Made by a program: the position numbers and the translations under genes
Assembly (NCBI GenBank): GCA_944380945.1
Contig: CALWJG010000080.1
Span: 1 to 7,117, forward strand
DNA length: 7,117 nt
Source of the DNA: an uncultured Agathobaculum sp.
Lineage (GTDB): Bacteria; Bacillota; Clostridia; Oscillospirales; Butyricicoccaceae
Direction of reading: 5' to 3'
Shown here: in pieces, positions 1 to 5,160 of the stretch
Layout of the letters: each line of letters begins with the position of its first letter
Numbering within the stretch: the stretch's first letter is position 1
Notes under the pieces: model-generated
What the model saw: the letters and a program-made list of their open reading frames with translations, nothing else
Told to the model about the DNA's origin: nothing
Database searches by the model: none

Positions 1-929
1 ACCGTGTCCCAGAAGGTGCCGGTCGCGGAGACCAGCGCCTGCCGCACCGGGTTGCGGGTCTGCGCGGCGCTCGCCACGAGCGGCGCGGAGCCCATGCCGG
101 ATTCGTTCGAGAACAGGCCGCGCGCCACGCCGTACTGCATCGCAATGCGCATGCCGCCGCCGACCAGACCGCCCGCGACCGCGCCGGGCTTGAACGCCAG
201 CGTCACAATCGCTTGCAGCGCGGGCAGGATGAAATCCCAGTTGATGCACAGGATCACGATGCAGCCGCCCACATAGAACGCCGCCATGAACGGCACCAGC
301 TTTTCGCACACGACCGCGATCGACTGGATGCCGCCGATGATGACGATGGCCGTGATCACCGCGAACACGATGCCGATGGCGAGCGGCGGGATGTCGACCG
401 GGCTGTTGCCGCGGATGATCTCGGAGATCGCGTTGATCTGCGTGCCGCAGCCGATGCCGAACGAGGCCAGCATGGCCAGCAGCGCAAACGCCACGCCCAG
501 CCACTTGAGGTGCAGGCCGCGCTCGAGCGCGTACATCGCGCCGCCCTGCATACGGCCGTCCTTGGTCTGCACGCGGTATTTGACCGCGATCAGGCTCTCC
601 GCGTACTTGGTGGCGATGCCGAACACGCCGGTCAGCCAGCACCAGAGCACCGCGCCCGGGCCGCCGAGGAATACCGCCGTGCCCACGCCGACGATGTTGC
701 CCGTGCCGATGGTGGACGCGAGCGCGGTCGTCAGCGCCTGAAACTGGCTGACGTCGCCCGGCGAATCCGGGTCCTTGGTGACCGACAGGCGGATGCCCGT
801 GAACGTCTTGCGCTGGATGAAGCCGGTGCGCACGGTCATGAACAGGTGCGTGCCCATCAGCATGACGATCATCGGCAGGCCCCAGATCCAGTTGTCGATG
901 GCAGTCACAATATTCGCAAATGCCTCCAT
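1..929 (-). CDS. AGCS-family sodium:alanine/glycine symporter (C-terminus beyond window)
   Basis: This is the first 309 codons of an inner-membrane carrier that takes up alanine or glycine with sodium. Translated from the ATG at 929-927, it shows the family hallmarks: FQALTTALASTIGTGNIVGV around residues 63-82 (the conserved GTGN segment), GGPGAVLWCWLTG near 89-101, and the signature GLFSNESGMGSAP at about 271-283. Several hydrophobic spans (about 15-31, 145-165, 183-207, 213-230) fit membrane helices. AGCS proteins are usually about 450-550 residues, so roughly a third is missing to the left; the frame is open to the window edge. The start is supported by a purine-rich site (minus-strand AGAGGGGAAGGG, positions 950-939) nine bases upstream. 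It is transcribed divergently from the PutP gene and preceded by a structured leader with a terminator hairpin. The family is certain; alanine versus glycine cannot be decided from sequence alone. Confidence 0.95.
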   Translation of the reverse strand, partial: MEAFANIVTAIDNWIWGLPMIVMLMGTHLFMTVRTGFIQRKTFTGIRLSVTKDPDSPGDVSQFQALTTALASTIGTGNIVGVGTAVFLGGPGAVLWCWLTGVFGIATKYAESLIAVKYRVQTKDGRMQGGAMYALERGLHLKWLGVAFALLAMLASFGIGCGTQINAISEIIRGNSPVDIPPLAIGIVFAVITAIVIIGGIQSIAVVCEKLVPFMAAFYVGGCIVILCINWDFILPALQAIVTLAFKPGAVAGGLVGGGMRIAMQYGVARGLFSNESGMGSAPLVASAAQTRNPVRQALVSATGTFWDT

Positions 930-1060
930 GAATGTTTTCCCTTCCCCTCTTGTGTGAATGATTATACGAAAAAGGGAGCGAAGCGGGCGCTTCGCTCCCT
1001 TTTTTGCATCCGGGAGCTGCGGCGTCTCCGGCGCGTCCTTGCGCCGGGCGTCCGCAATAT
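930..1060 (-). promoter_or_regulatory. Structured 5' leader with terminator/anti-terminator, candidate riboswitch or attenuator
   Basis: Between the predicted minus-strand start site (near 1060) and the AGCS start codon lie about 130 bases with strong secondary structure, read on the minus strand. A 7-bp hairpin CCGGCGC/GCGCCGG with loop AAGGAC occupies 1047-1028. It sits on a lower stem GCGG(A)CG/CGCCGC (1055-1049 with 1024-1019) separated by a small asymmetric internal loop. Next, GCTCCC (1017-1012) can pair with GGGAGC (999-994). That second arm is also part of the terminator stem (1002-989 with 984-971), so the two pairings exclude each other, as in transcriptional riboswitches and attenuators. 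I see no glycine-riboswitch, T-box or purine-riboswitch consensus. The structure is seen in the sequence; ligand-dependent control is inference. Confidence 0.55.
969..1005. terminator. Bidirectional-looking intrinsic terminator in AGCS leader
   Basis: A perfect 14-bp inverted repeat (971-984 and 989-1002, top strand AAAGGGAGCGAAGC and its complement) encloses a four-base loop. Six T follow on the plus strand (1000-1005, partly within the stem) and five T on the minus strand (complement of 969-973). It lies 40 bases in front of the AGCS start codon, downstream of that gene's promoter, so in the minus direction it would stop transcription before the gene unless the stem is disrupted. No gene seen in this window reads into it from the plus-strand side. 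Confidence 0.85.
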
Positions 1061-1066
1061 GTGTTT

Positions 1067-1095
1067 ATTATACCCGAACGGCCTGTCAAATGCAA
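1067..1095 (-). promoter_or_regulatory. Predicted promoter of the AGCS gene
   Basis: On the minus strand a perfect TATAAT -10 box lies at 1072-1067. Seventeen bases upstream is TTGCAT (1095-1090), a weak -35 match. A perfect TTGACA lies at 1089-1084 but is only 11 bases from this -10, too close for a standard sigma-A promoter. A second TATAAT on the minus strand at 966-961 sits after the terminator hairpin and lacks a recognisable -35; if used it would bypass the leader structure. Confidence 0.6.
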
Positions 1096-1201
1096 GAAAA
1101 AATCGCCGGATCGGGGCGTTCCGGCGCCTGCCGCGCACAAAGCGGCGCACCCCGCCGCCCGTTCCGCCGCACCGCTTCGGTTTTTGCCGGTTTTCCTTTT
1201 T

Positions 1202-1239
1202 CGGGGCGAAATCTCCGCTTCGGCGGGATTTTCACCCCG
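1202..1239. repeat. Imperfect inverted repeat with TTCG loop upstream of putP promoter
   Basis: Arms 1202-1218 and 1223-1239 (17 bases each) pair with 13 Watson-Crick pairs, one G-T pair and three mismatches around a TTCG tetraloop. The outer CGGGG/CCCCG and inner CCGC/GCGG blocks are exact apart from the wobble next to the inner one. It ends 18 bases before the -35 box of the PutP gene and lies upstream of the divergent AGCS promoter. A short CTGTTTT follows on the plus strand, so it could be a weak terminator remnant, but no plus-strand gene precedes it. An operator for a dimeric regulator is the alternative; neither is proven. Confidence 0.45.
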
Positions 1240-1257
1240 CTGTTTTACACATTTTTC

Positions 1258-1286
1258 TTGATTTCTTTGCCATGGTAAAGTATAAT
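1258..1286 (+). promoter_or_regulatory. Predicted sigma-A promoter of putP
   Basis: A TTGATT -35 box (1258-1263) and a perfect TATAAT -10 box (1281-1286) are 17 bases apart, the optimal spacing. Transcription would begin near 1293, giving a leader of about 46 bases. This excludes the upstream in-frame ATG at 1285, which overlaps the -10 box. Confidence 0.75.
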
Positions 1287-1338
1287 GGAAAAGTATCAGC
1301 AGCCTTTGTGCTGTGGAAATTGGGGGTATAACAGAAAT

Positions 1339-2895
1339 ATGGGAGATTCCTATCAGATCATGATCACCATGATCGCCTATATGCTGGCGGTCATTGTGAT
1401 CGGCGTGGCGTTTGCGCGGCGGGCCAACCGCAACTCGGACGCCTACTTCCTCGGCGGGCGCTCGCTCGGCCCGTGGGTCGCGGCGATGAGCGCCGAGGCC
1501 TCGGATATGTCCGGCTGGCTGCTCATGGGCCTGCCCGGCGTGGCCTACTGGTGCGGCATTGCGGACGCCTCCTGGACCGCGATCGGTCTGGCGCTCGGCA
1601 CCTACATCAACTGGCTGATCACGTCCAAGCGCCTGCGCCGGTACAGCGAAAAGGCCAACGCGATCACGCTGCCCGAGTTCTTCTCCAACCGCTTCCACGA
1701 GAAGAGCAAGGTCATCATGACCATCGCCGCGCTGTTCATCCTGATCTTCTTCACGGTCTACGCGGCCAGCTGTCTGGTCACCTGCGGCAAGCTGTTCTCC
1801 ACGCTGTTCGGGCTGGGCTATGTGCCGATGATGATCGTGGGCGCGGTGTTCGTGCTCATCTATACGATCATCGGCGGCTTCCTCGCGGAGAGCGCGTCCG
1901 ACTTCATGCAGGCGATCGTGATGATCATCGCGCTGGTGATCATCGTCATCACCGGCACGACCGTTGCCGGCGGTCTGGATGCGGTCATCGAAAACGCCAA
2001 GTCCATCCCGGGCTTCTTTGACTTCTTCGGCATCGCCACCCCGGTGACCGACGCTGCCGGCGTGCAGCAGGCGGTCGACGGCGTGCCGCAGTTCGGCGAA
2101 GCCGGCGTATACGGCCTGCTCAACATCGTCTCCATGCTGGCCTGGGGCCTCGGCTACTTCGGCATGCCGCAGGTGCTGCTGCGCTTCATGGCCATCCGCC
2201 GCGAGAGCGAGCTGACCACCTCGCGCCGCATTGCGACCGTGTGGGTGCTGATCTCGCTGACCGTTGCAGTATTCATCGGCCTGGTCGGCCGCACGCTGTT
2301 CCCGACCGCGCTGACCACCGCGTCGGATGCGGAAAACGTGTTCATCCTGCTCTCCACCAGCCTGCTGCCGCCGCTGCTGGCCGGTCTGGTCATGGCGGGC
2401 ATCCTCGCGGCGACCATCAGCTCGTCCGACTCCTACCTGCTGATCGCCGCCTCGGCCTTTGCCAAGAACATCTATCAGGGCCTGCTGCACCGCAAGGCGA
2501 ACGACAGGCAGGTCATGAACATGTCCCGCTTTGCGCTGGTCGCCATCACCGTGATCGCGATCGTGATCGCGCTGGATGAGAACAGCGTCATCTTCACCAT
2601 CGTCAGCTTCGCATGGGCGGGCTTCGGCGCGACCTTCGGCCCGCTGATGCTGTTCAGCCTGTTCTGGAAGCGCATCAACCGCGCCGGCGCCATCGCGGGC
2701 ATGATCGGCGGCGGCTGCATGGTGTTCCTGTGGAATCTGGTCATCAGCAAGCTGGGCGGCATCTGGGATATCTACGAGCTGCTGCCCGCGTTCCTGTTCT
2801 CCAGCCTGTGCATCGTGGTGGTCTCGCTGCTCACCGCGCCGCCGTCCAAGGAGATCGAGGAGGAGTTCGACGCAGTCCGCGCAAGCGGCCGCTGA
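1339..2895 (+). CDS. putP: Sodium:proline symporter PutP (SSS family)
   Basis: This 518-residue membrane carrier of the sodium:solute symporter family should import proline with sodium; E. coli PutP has 502 residues. Strong landmarks match PutP: YFLGGRSLGPWV (36-47), SDMSGWLLMGLPG (55-67) with the sodium-site aspartate at 56, FFTVYAAS (137-144), LAWGLGYFGMPQ (267-278), ILAATISSSDSYLL (355-368) and FAWAGFGATFGP (424-435). Compared with E. coli as I recall it, Asp55, Tyr140 and Trp244 are kept, Thr341 is replaced by serine (362) and Cys141 by alanine (142). The segment at about 221-256 is longer than in E. coli. The ATG at 1339 is chosen because the in-frame ATG at 1285 lies inside the promoter; GGGGG at 1322-1326 is a somewhat distant ribosome site. 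It stands alone between its promoter and a terminator. The family is certain; proline as substrate is likely but not proven. Confidence 0.93.
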   Translation: MGDSYQIMITMIAYMLAVIVIGVAFARRANRNSDAYFLGGRSLGPWVAAMSAEASDMSGWLLMGLPGVAYWCGIADASWTAIGLALGTYINWLITSKRLRRYSEKANAITLPEFFSNRFHEKSKVIMTIAALFILIFFTVYAASCLVTCGKLFSTLFGLGYVPMMIVGAVFVLIYTIIGGFLAESASDFMQAIVMIIALVIIVITGTTVAGGLDAVIENAKSIPGFFDFFGIATPVTDAAGVQQAVDGVPQFGEAGVYGLLNIVSMLAWGLGYFGMPQVLLRFMAIRRESELTTSRRIATVWVLISLTVAVFIGLVGRTLFPTALTTASDAENVFILLSTSLLPPLLAGLVMAGILAATISSSDSYLLIAASAFAKNIYQGLLHRKANDRQVMNMSRFALVAITVIAIVIALDENSVIFTIVSFAWAGFGATFGPLMLFSLFWKRINRAGAIAGMIGGGCMVFLWNLVISKLGGIWDIYELLPAFLFSSLCIVVVSLLTAPPSKEIEEEFDAVRASGR

Positions 2896-2919
2896 GCGCC
2901 CCTTTTGAACGGAAAAACA

Positions 2920-2959
2920 GCCGCCGCCGTCCCGAGGGACGGCGGCGGCCTTGCTTTTT
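2920..2959 (+). terminator. Intrinsic terminator after putP
   Basis: Perfect GC-rich arms (2920-2932 and 2937-2949, GCCGCCGCCGTCC and its complement) form a 13-bp stem with a CGAG tetraloop, followed by a T-rich tail ending in TTTTT at 2955-2959. It begins 24 bases after the PutP stop codon and separates that gene from xpt. Confidence 0.9.
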
Positions 2960-3022
2960 GCGCCGGCCACGCCGCCTGCGCGCACAAACGCCTGCGGCAG
3001 GCAAAAAATTTGCCGAAAAAGC

Positions 3023-3056
3023 TATACAGCGCGCCGCAAACATGGTATGCTATAAT
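3023..3056 (+). promoter_or_regulatory. Predicted promoter of xpt
   Basis: Two overlapping -10 options exist. TATAAT at 3051-3056 carries an extended TGC in front but has no -35 at 17 bases. TATGCT at 3046-3051 is preceded by TGG and has TATACA (4 of 6 matches to the -35 consensus) 17 bases upstream at 3023-3028. Either gives a leader of only about 30 bases before the start codon, too short to hold the purine riboswitch that often precedes xpt in Firmicutes. Confidence 0.65.
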
Positions 3057-3093
3057 TTACAGAGAAAAGCTATGGATAAGGAAGAGCGAGAGC

Positions 3094-3672
3094 ATGGAAC
3101 TGTTGAAAGAACGGATCAGGAAAGACGGCGTCATCAAGGCGGGCAATGTGCTCAAGGTGGATAATTTCCTCAATCACCAGATGGACATTGCGCTGTTCAA
3201 CGAGATCGGCAAGGAGTTCAAGCGCCGGTTTGCGGACGTCAAGGTCGACCGCATCCTCACCATCGAGGCGTCGGGCATCGGCATTGCGGCGGTCGCGGCG
3301 CAGTATTTTCAGGTGCCGGTGGTGTTTGCCAAAAAGGCGCAGTCGATCAATCTGGACGGCGATATGCTGTCCGCGCAGATCGAGTCCTTCACCCACAAGC
3401 GCCGGTATGAGGTCATCGTGGCCAGCCGCTTCCTCAACCCGGGGGAAAACGTGCTGATCATCGACGATTTCCTCGCCAACGGCTGCGCAGCGCTCGGCCT
3501 GTGCGAGATCATCCAGAAGGCGCACGCCAATGTGGCCGGCATCGGCATCGTGATCGAGAAGGGCTTCCAGCAGGGCGGCAAGCTGCTGCGGGAAAAGGGC
3601 CTGCGCGTCGAGTCGCTCGCCATTGTGGACGGCATGGACGCCGATACACAGACCGTGCAGTTCCGCGACTGA
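3094..3672 (+). CDS. xpt: Xanthine phosphoribosyltransferase
   Basis: This 192-residue cytosolic enzyme joins xanthine to PRPP to make XMP in purine salvage. It is close in length and sequence to B. subtilis Xpt (194 residues). Visible landmarks are LKVDNFLNHQ (20-29), with Asn27 in the base pocket; TIEASGIGIA (56-65); the PRPP-binding loop VLIIDDFLANG (120-130), with Asp124 and Asp125; and GIGIVIEKGFQ (149-159), with Lys156, which contacts the base in the Bacillus enzyme as I recall. The ATG at 3094 matches the family N-terminus (MELLKERI) and has AAGGA 11 bases upstream. In-frame ATG codons further upstream (2905, 3073) would add residues foreign to the family. It is a one-gene unit with its own promoter and terminator, just upstream of a molybdenum hydroxylase operon whose relatives oxidise purines. 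No upstream purine riboswitch is present. Confidence 0.96.
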   Translation: MELLKERIRKDGVIKAGNVLKVDNFLNHQMDIALFNEIGKEFKRRFADVKVDRILTIEASGIGIAAVAAQYFQVPVVFAKKAQSINLDGDMLSAQIESFTHKRRYEVIVASRFLNPGENVLIIDDFLANGCAALGLCEIIQKAHANVAGIGIVIEKGFQQGGKLLREKGLRVESLAIVDGMDADTQTVQFRD

Positions 3673-3703
3673 GTCCCGCGCGCAGAGCAGAAGAACGGCA
3701 TCG

Positions 3704-3746
3704 CGCCCTCTGCCGGCGGCAGCCCCGCCCGGCAGGGGGCGTTTTT
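3704..3746 (+). terminator. Intrinsic terminator after xpt
   Basis: Arms CGCCCTCTGCCGG (3704-3716) and CCGGCAGGGGGCG (3729-3741) pair over 13 positions with one G-T wobble, around a 12-base loop, followed by TTTTT (3742-3746). It ends the xpt transcript before the hydroxylase promoter. Confidence 0.88.
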
Positions 3747-3816
3747 GCGCCTGCGGCAGGGGGAGGGCCGGCTTCGTTATCCGGCAAAAAAGATAACGCA
3801 AATCGTGTGCGGCGGT

Positions 3817-3845
3817 TTGTTTTTTTCGCCTATCCATGGTATGAT
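3817..3845 (+). promoter_or_regulatory. Predicted promoter of the molybdenum hydroxylase operon
   Basis: TTGTTT (3817-3822) and TATGAT (3840-3845) are 17 bases apart, and the -10 has an extended TGG element (3837-3839). The transcript would start near 3852, leaving a leader of about 45 bases. An in-frame ATG at 3841 lies within the -10 box and so cannot be the start codon. Confidence 0.7.
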
Positions 3846-3884
3846 AAGCACATCAGGAACGACAAAACGCAGTTTTGTGCAAAC

Positions 3885-3890
3885 GGAGGA
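3885..3890 (+). promoter_or_regulatory. Ribosome binding site that fixes a TTG start
   Basis: GGAGGA lies seven bases before an in-frame TTG at 3898 and ten before a second TTG at 3901. There is no in-frame ATG between the promoter and codon 31, so the FAD subunit must start with TTG (or, less likely, another non-ATG codon). Confidence 0.8.
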
Positions 3891-3897
3891 AAAGATA

Positions 3898-4692
3898 TTG
3901 TTGACGATCGGGCAATATGTCAGGCCGGCGAGCCTGGATGAGGCATACGCGCTTTGCCAGAAGAAAAACAACGTCGTGCTGGGCGGCATGCTGTGGCTCA
4001 AGATGCAGCGCCGCACTGTCGGCACGGCGATCGACCTGTGCGATCTGGGGCTGGACCGGATCGAGGAGACCGAAACCGAATACCGCATCGGCGCGATGGT
4101 GCCGCTGCGCGCGCTCGAGCAGCACGCGGGTCTGGCCGCGCTGACGCATGGCGCGATGGAGGAGGCGGTGCGCCACATCGTGGGCGTGCAGTTCCGCAAC
4201 TGCGCCACGCTGGGCGGCAGCCTGTGGGGCCGGTTCGGGTTCTCGGATGTGCTGACGCTGCTGCTCGCGCTGGACGCGACGGTCGTGCTGCACCACGCGG
4301 GCGCGCTGCCGCTGGCAGACTTCGCCGCGCTGCCGCGCGAGACGCGGGACATCCTGACCCATGTGCGCATCCCCAAAGCGCCGCGGCGGGTCGCCTACCT
4401 GTCCCAGCGCAATATTTCGACCGATTTCCCGGTGCTGGCCTGCGCGCTCAGCGAGCAGAACGGACAGTATGCCTGCGCGATCGGCGCGCGGCCCATGCCG
4501 GCCGTCCGGCTGGCGGACGACAAGGGCCTGCTCGCGCAGGGCGTTACGGAAGAGAGCGCCCGCGCCTTTGCGGAGGATATCGCCGCGCGTGTGACGTTCG
4601 GCAGCAACATGCGCGCGAGCGCGGACTACCGGCGCGAGATCTGCAAGGTGCTCGTGCGCCGCGCGGCGCTCGCGCTCGGAGAGGAGGGGTAA
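3898..4692 (+). CDS. FAD-binding subunit of xanthine dehydrogenase-family molybdenum hydroxylase
   Basis: This 264-residue subunit should bind FAD and pass electrons from the 2Fe-2S clusters to an acceptor; E. coli XdhB and the CoxM/CutM proteins are similar but longer (about 290). The N-terminal FAD loop reads VVLGGMLWLKM (26-36), with GGM in place of the usual GGT. The second FAD segment is QFRNCATLGGSLWGRFGFSD (98-117), matching the family pattern RN-x-x-T-[IL]-GG but with serine where asparagine is common. The C-terminal flavoprotein domain ends in SNMRASADYRREICKVLVRRA (about 236-256). The TTG start is chosen from the ribosome site and the promoter position. It is the first gene of an operon, with three bases between its stop and the 2Fe-2S gene. 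The order FAD, iron-sulfur, molybdenum is that of cox operons rather than E. coli xdhABC. The family is sure, the substrate open. Confidence 0.92.
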   Translation: MLTIGQYVRPASLDEAYALCQKKNNVVLGGMLWLKMQRRTVGTAIDLCDLGLDRIEETETEYRIGAMVPLRALEQHAGLAALTHGAMEEAVRHIVGVQFRNCATLGGSLWGRFGFSDVLTLLLALDATVVLHHAGALPLADFAALPRETRDILTHVRIPKAPRRVAYLSQRNISTDFPVLACALSEQNGQYACAIGARPMPAVRLADDKGLLAQGVTEESARAFAEDIAARVTFGSNMRASADYRREICKVLVRRAALALGEEG

Positions 4693-4695
4693 GGC

Positions 4696-5160
4696 ATGGA
4701 GATCAAACTGACGCTCAACGGCAAGCCGGTGACCGCGTCCGTCGACGCGGACACGCTGCTGATCGACTTTGTGCGCGATCACGGCTGCTATTCGGTCAAG
4801 CGCGGGTGCGAGACCGCGAACTGCGGCCTGTGCACCGTGCTCATGGACGGCACGCCGGTTTTATCGTGCAGCGTGCTCGCGGCGCGCGCGGCGGGCCATC
4901 ATGTGCAGACGCTCGAGGGCCTGCAGGAGGAAGCCGCGGACTTTGTCGGCTTTATCGCCGATCAGGGCGCGGAGCAGTGCGGCTTCTGCAACCCCGGCTT
5001 TGTGATGAATACGGTGGCGCTGCTGCGCGAAAACCCCGACCCGACGGACGACGAGATCCGCGCCTATCTCGCGGGCAACCTGTGCCGCTGCTCGGGCTAT
5101 GAGGGACAGCTGCGCGGCATCCGCGCCTATCTGGACAGCCGAAAGGGGGCGCAGGCATGA
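4696..5160 (+). CDS. 2Fe-2S subunit of xanthine dehydrogenase-family molybdenum hydroxylase
   Basis: This 154-residue electron-transfer subunit carries two 2Fe-2S clusters between the molybdenum centre and FAD. The N-terminal plant-ferredoxin-like cluster uses Cys38, Cys43, Cys46 and Cys58 (GCETANCGLCTV, then SC). The C-terminal helical cluster uses Cys95, Cys98, Cys130 and Cys132 (QCGFCNPG, then GNLCRCSGY). All eight ligands are present and the length is usual for the family (about 150-165). The first motif departs from the common GCGEGxCGAC, having ETAN and GLC instead. AGGAGG (4682-4687) is eight bases before the ATG. The stop codon overlaps the next gene's start (ATGA at 5157-5160), implying coupled translation and a fixed subunit ratio. 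E. coli XdhC is the named counterpart; the symbol is withheld because the substrate is not known. Confidence 0.96.
   Translation: MEIKLTLNGKPVTASVDADTLLIDFVRDHGCYSVKRGCETANCGLCTVLMDGTPVLSCSVLAARAAGHHVQTLEGLQEEAADFVGFIADQGAEQCGFCNPGFVMNTVALLRENPDPTDDEIRAYLAGNLCRCSGYEGQLRGIRAYLDSRKGAQA

Noticed and set aside
930..1060. Glycine riboswitch or T-box in the AGCS leader
   Set aside because: No glycine-aptamer conserved segments and no T-box sequence (GGTGGNACCGCG-like) are present, and the leader is shorter than a typical T-box.
1084..1089. Perfect TTGACA on the minus strand as the -35 of the AGCS promoter
   Set aside because: Spacing to the TATAAT at 1072-1067 is only 11 bases. It could serve only if another -10 were used, and none is evident.
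213..1331. A 372-codon plus-strand open frame
   Set aside because: It runs antisense to the AGCS gene and on through its leader and terminator. Composition (Arg/His/Asp-rich) is typical of a shadow frame.
1285..1338. Upstream in-frame start giving an 18-residue N-terminal extension of PutP
   Set aside because: The ATG at 1285 overlaps the TATAAT box at 1281-1286, so it would not be in the mRNA; the extension also has no PutP similarity.
3070..3837. A 255-codon minus-strand open frame opposite xpt
   Set aside because: It is antisense to a certain gene, crosses the xpt terminator, and has no motif or plausible start context.
3954..5102. A 382-codon plus-strand open frame spanning the FAD and 2Fe-2S genes
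   Set aside because: It is out of frame with both recognised subunits and is low-complexity Ala/Arg/Gly-rich.
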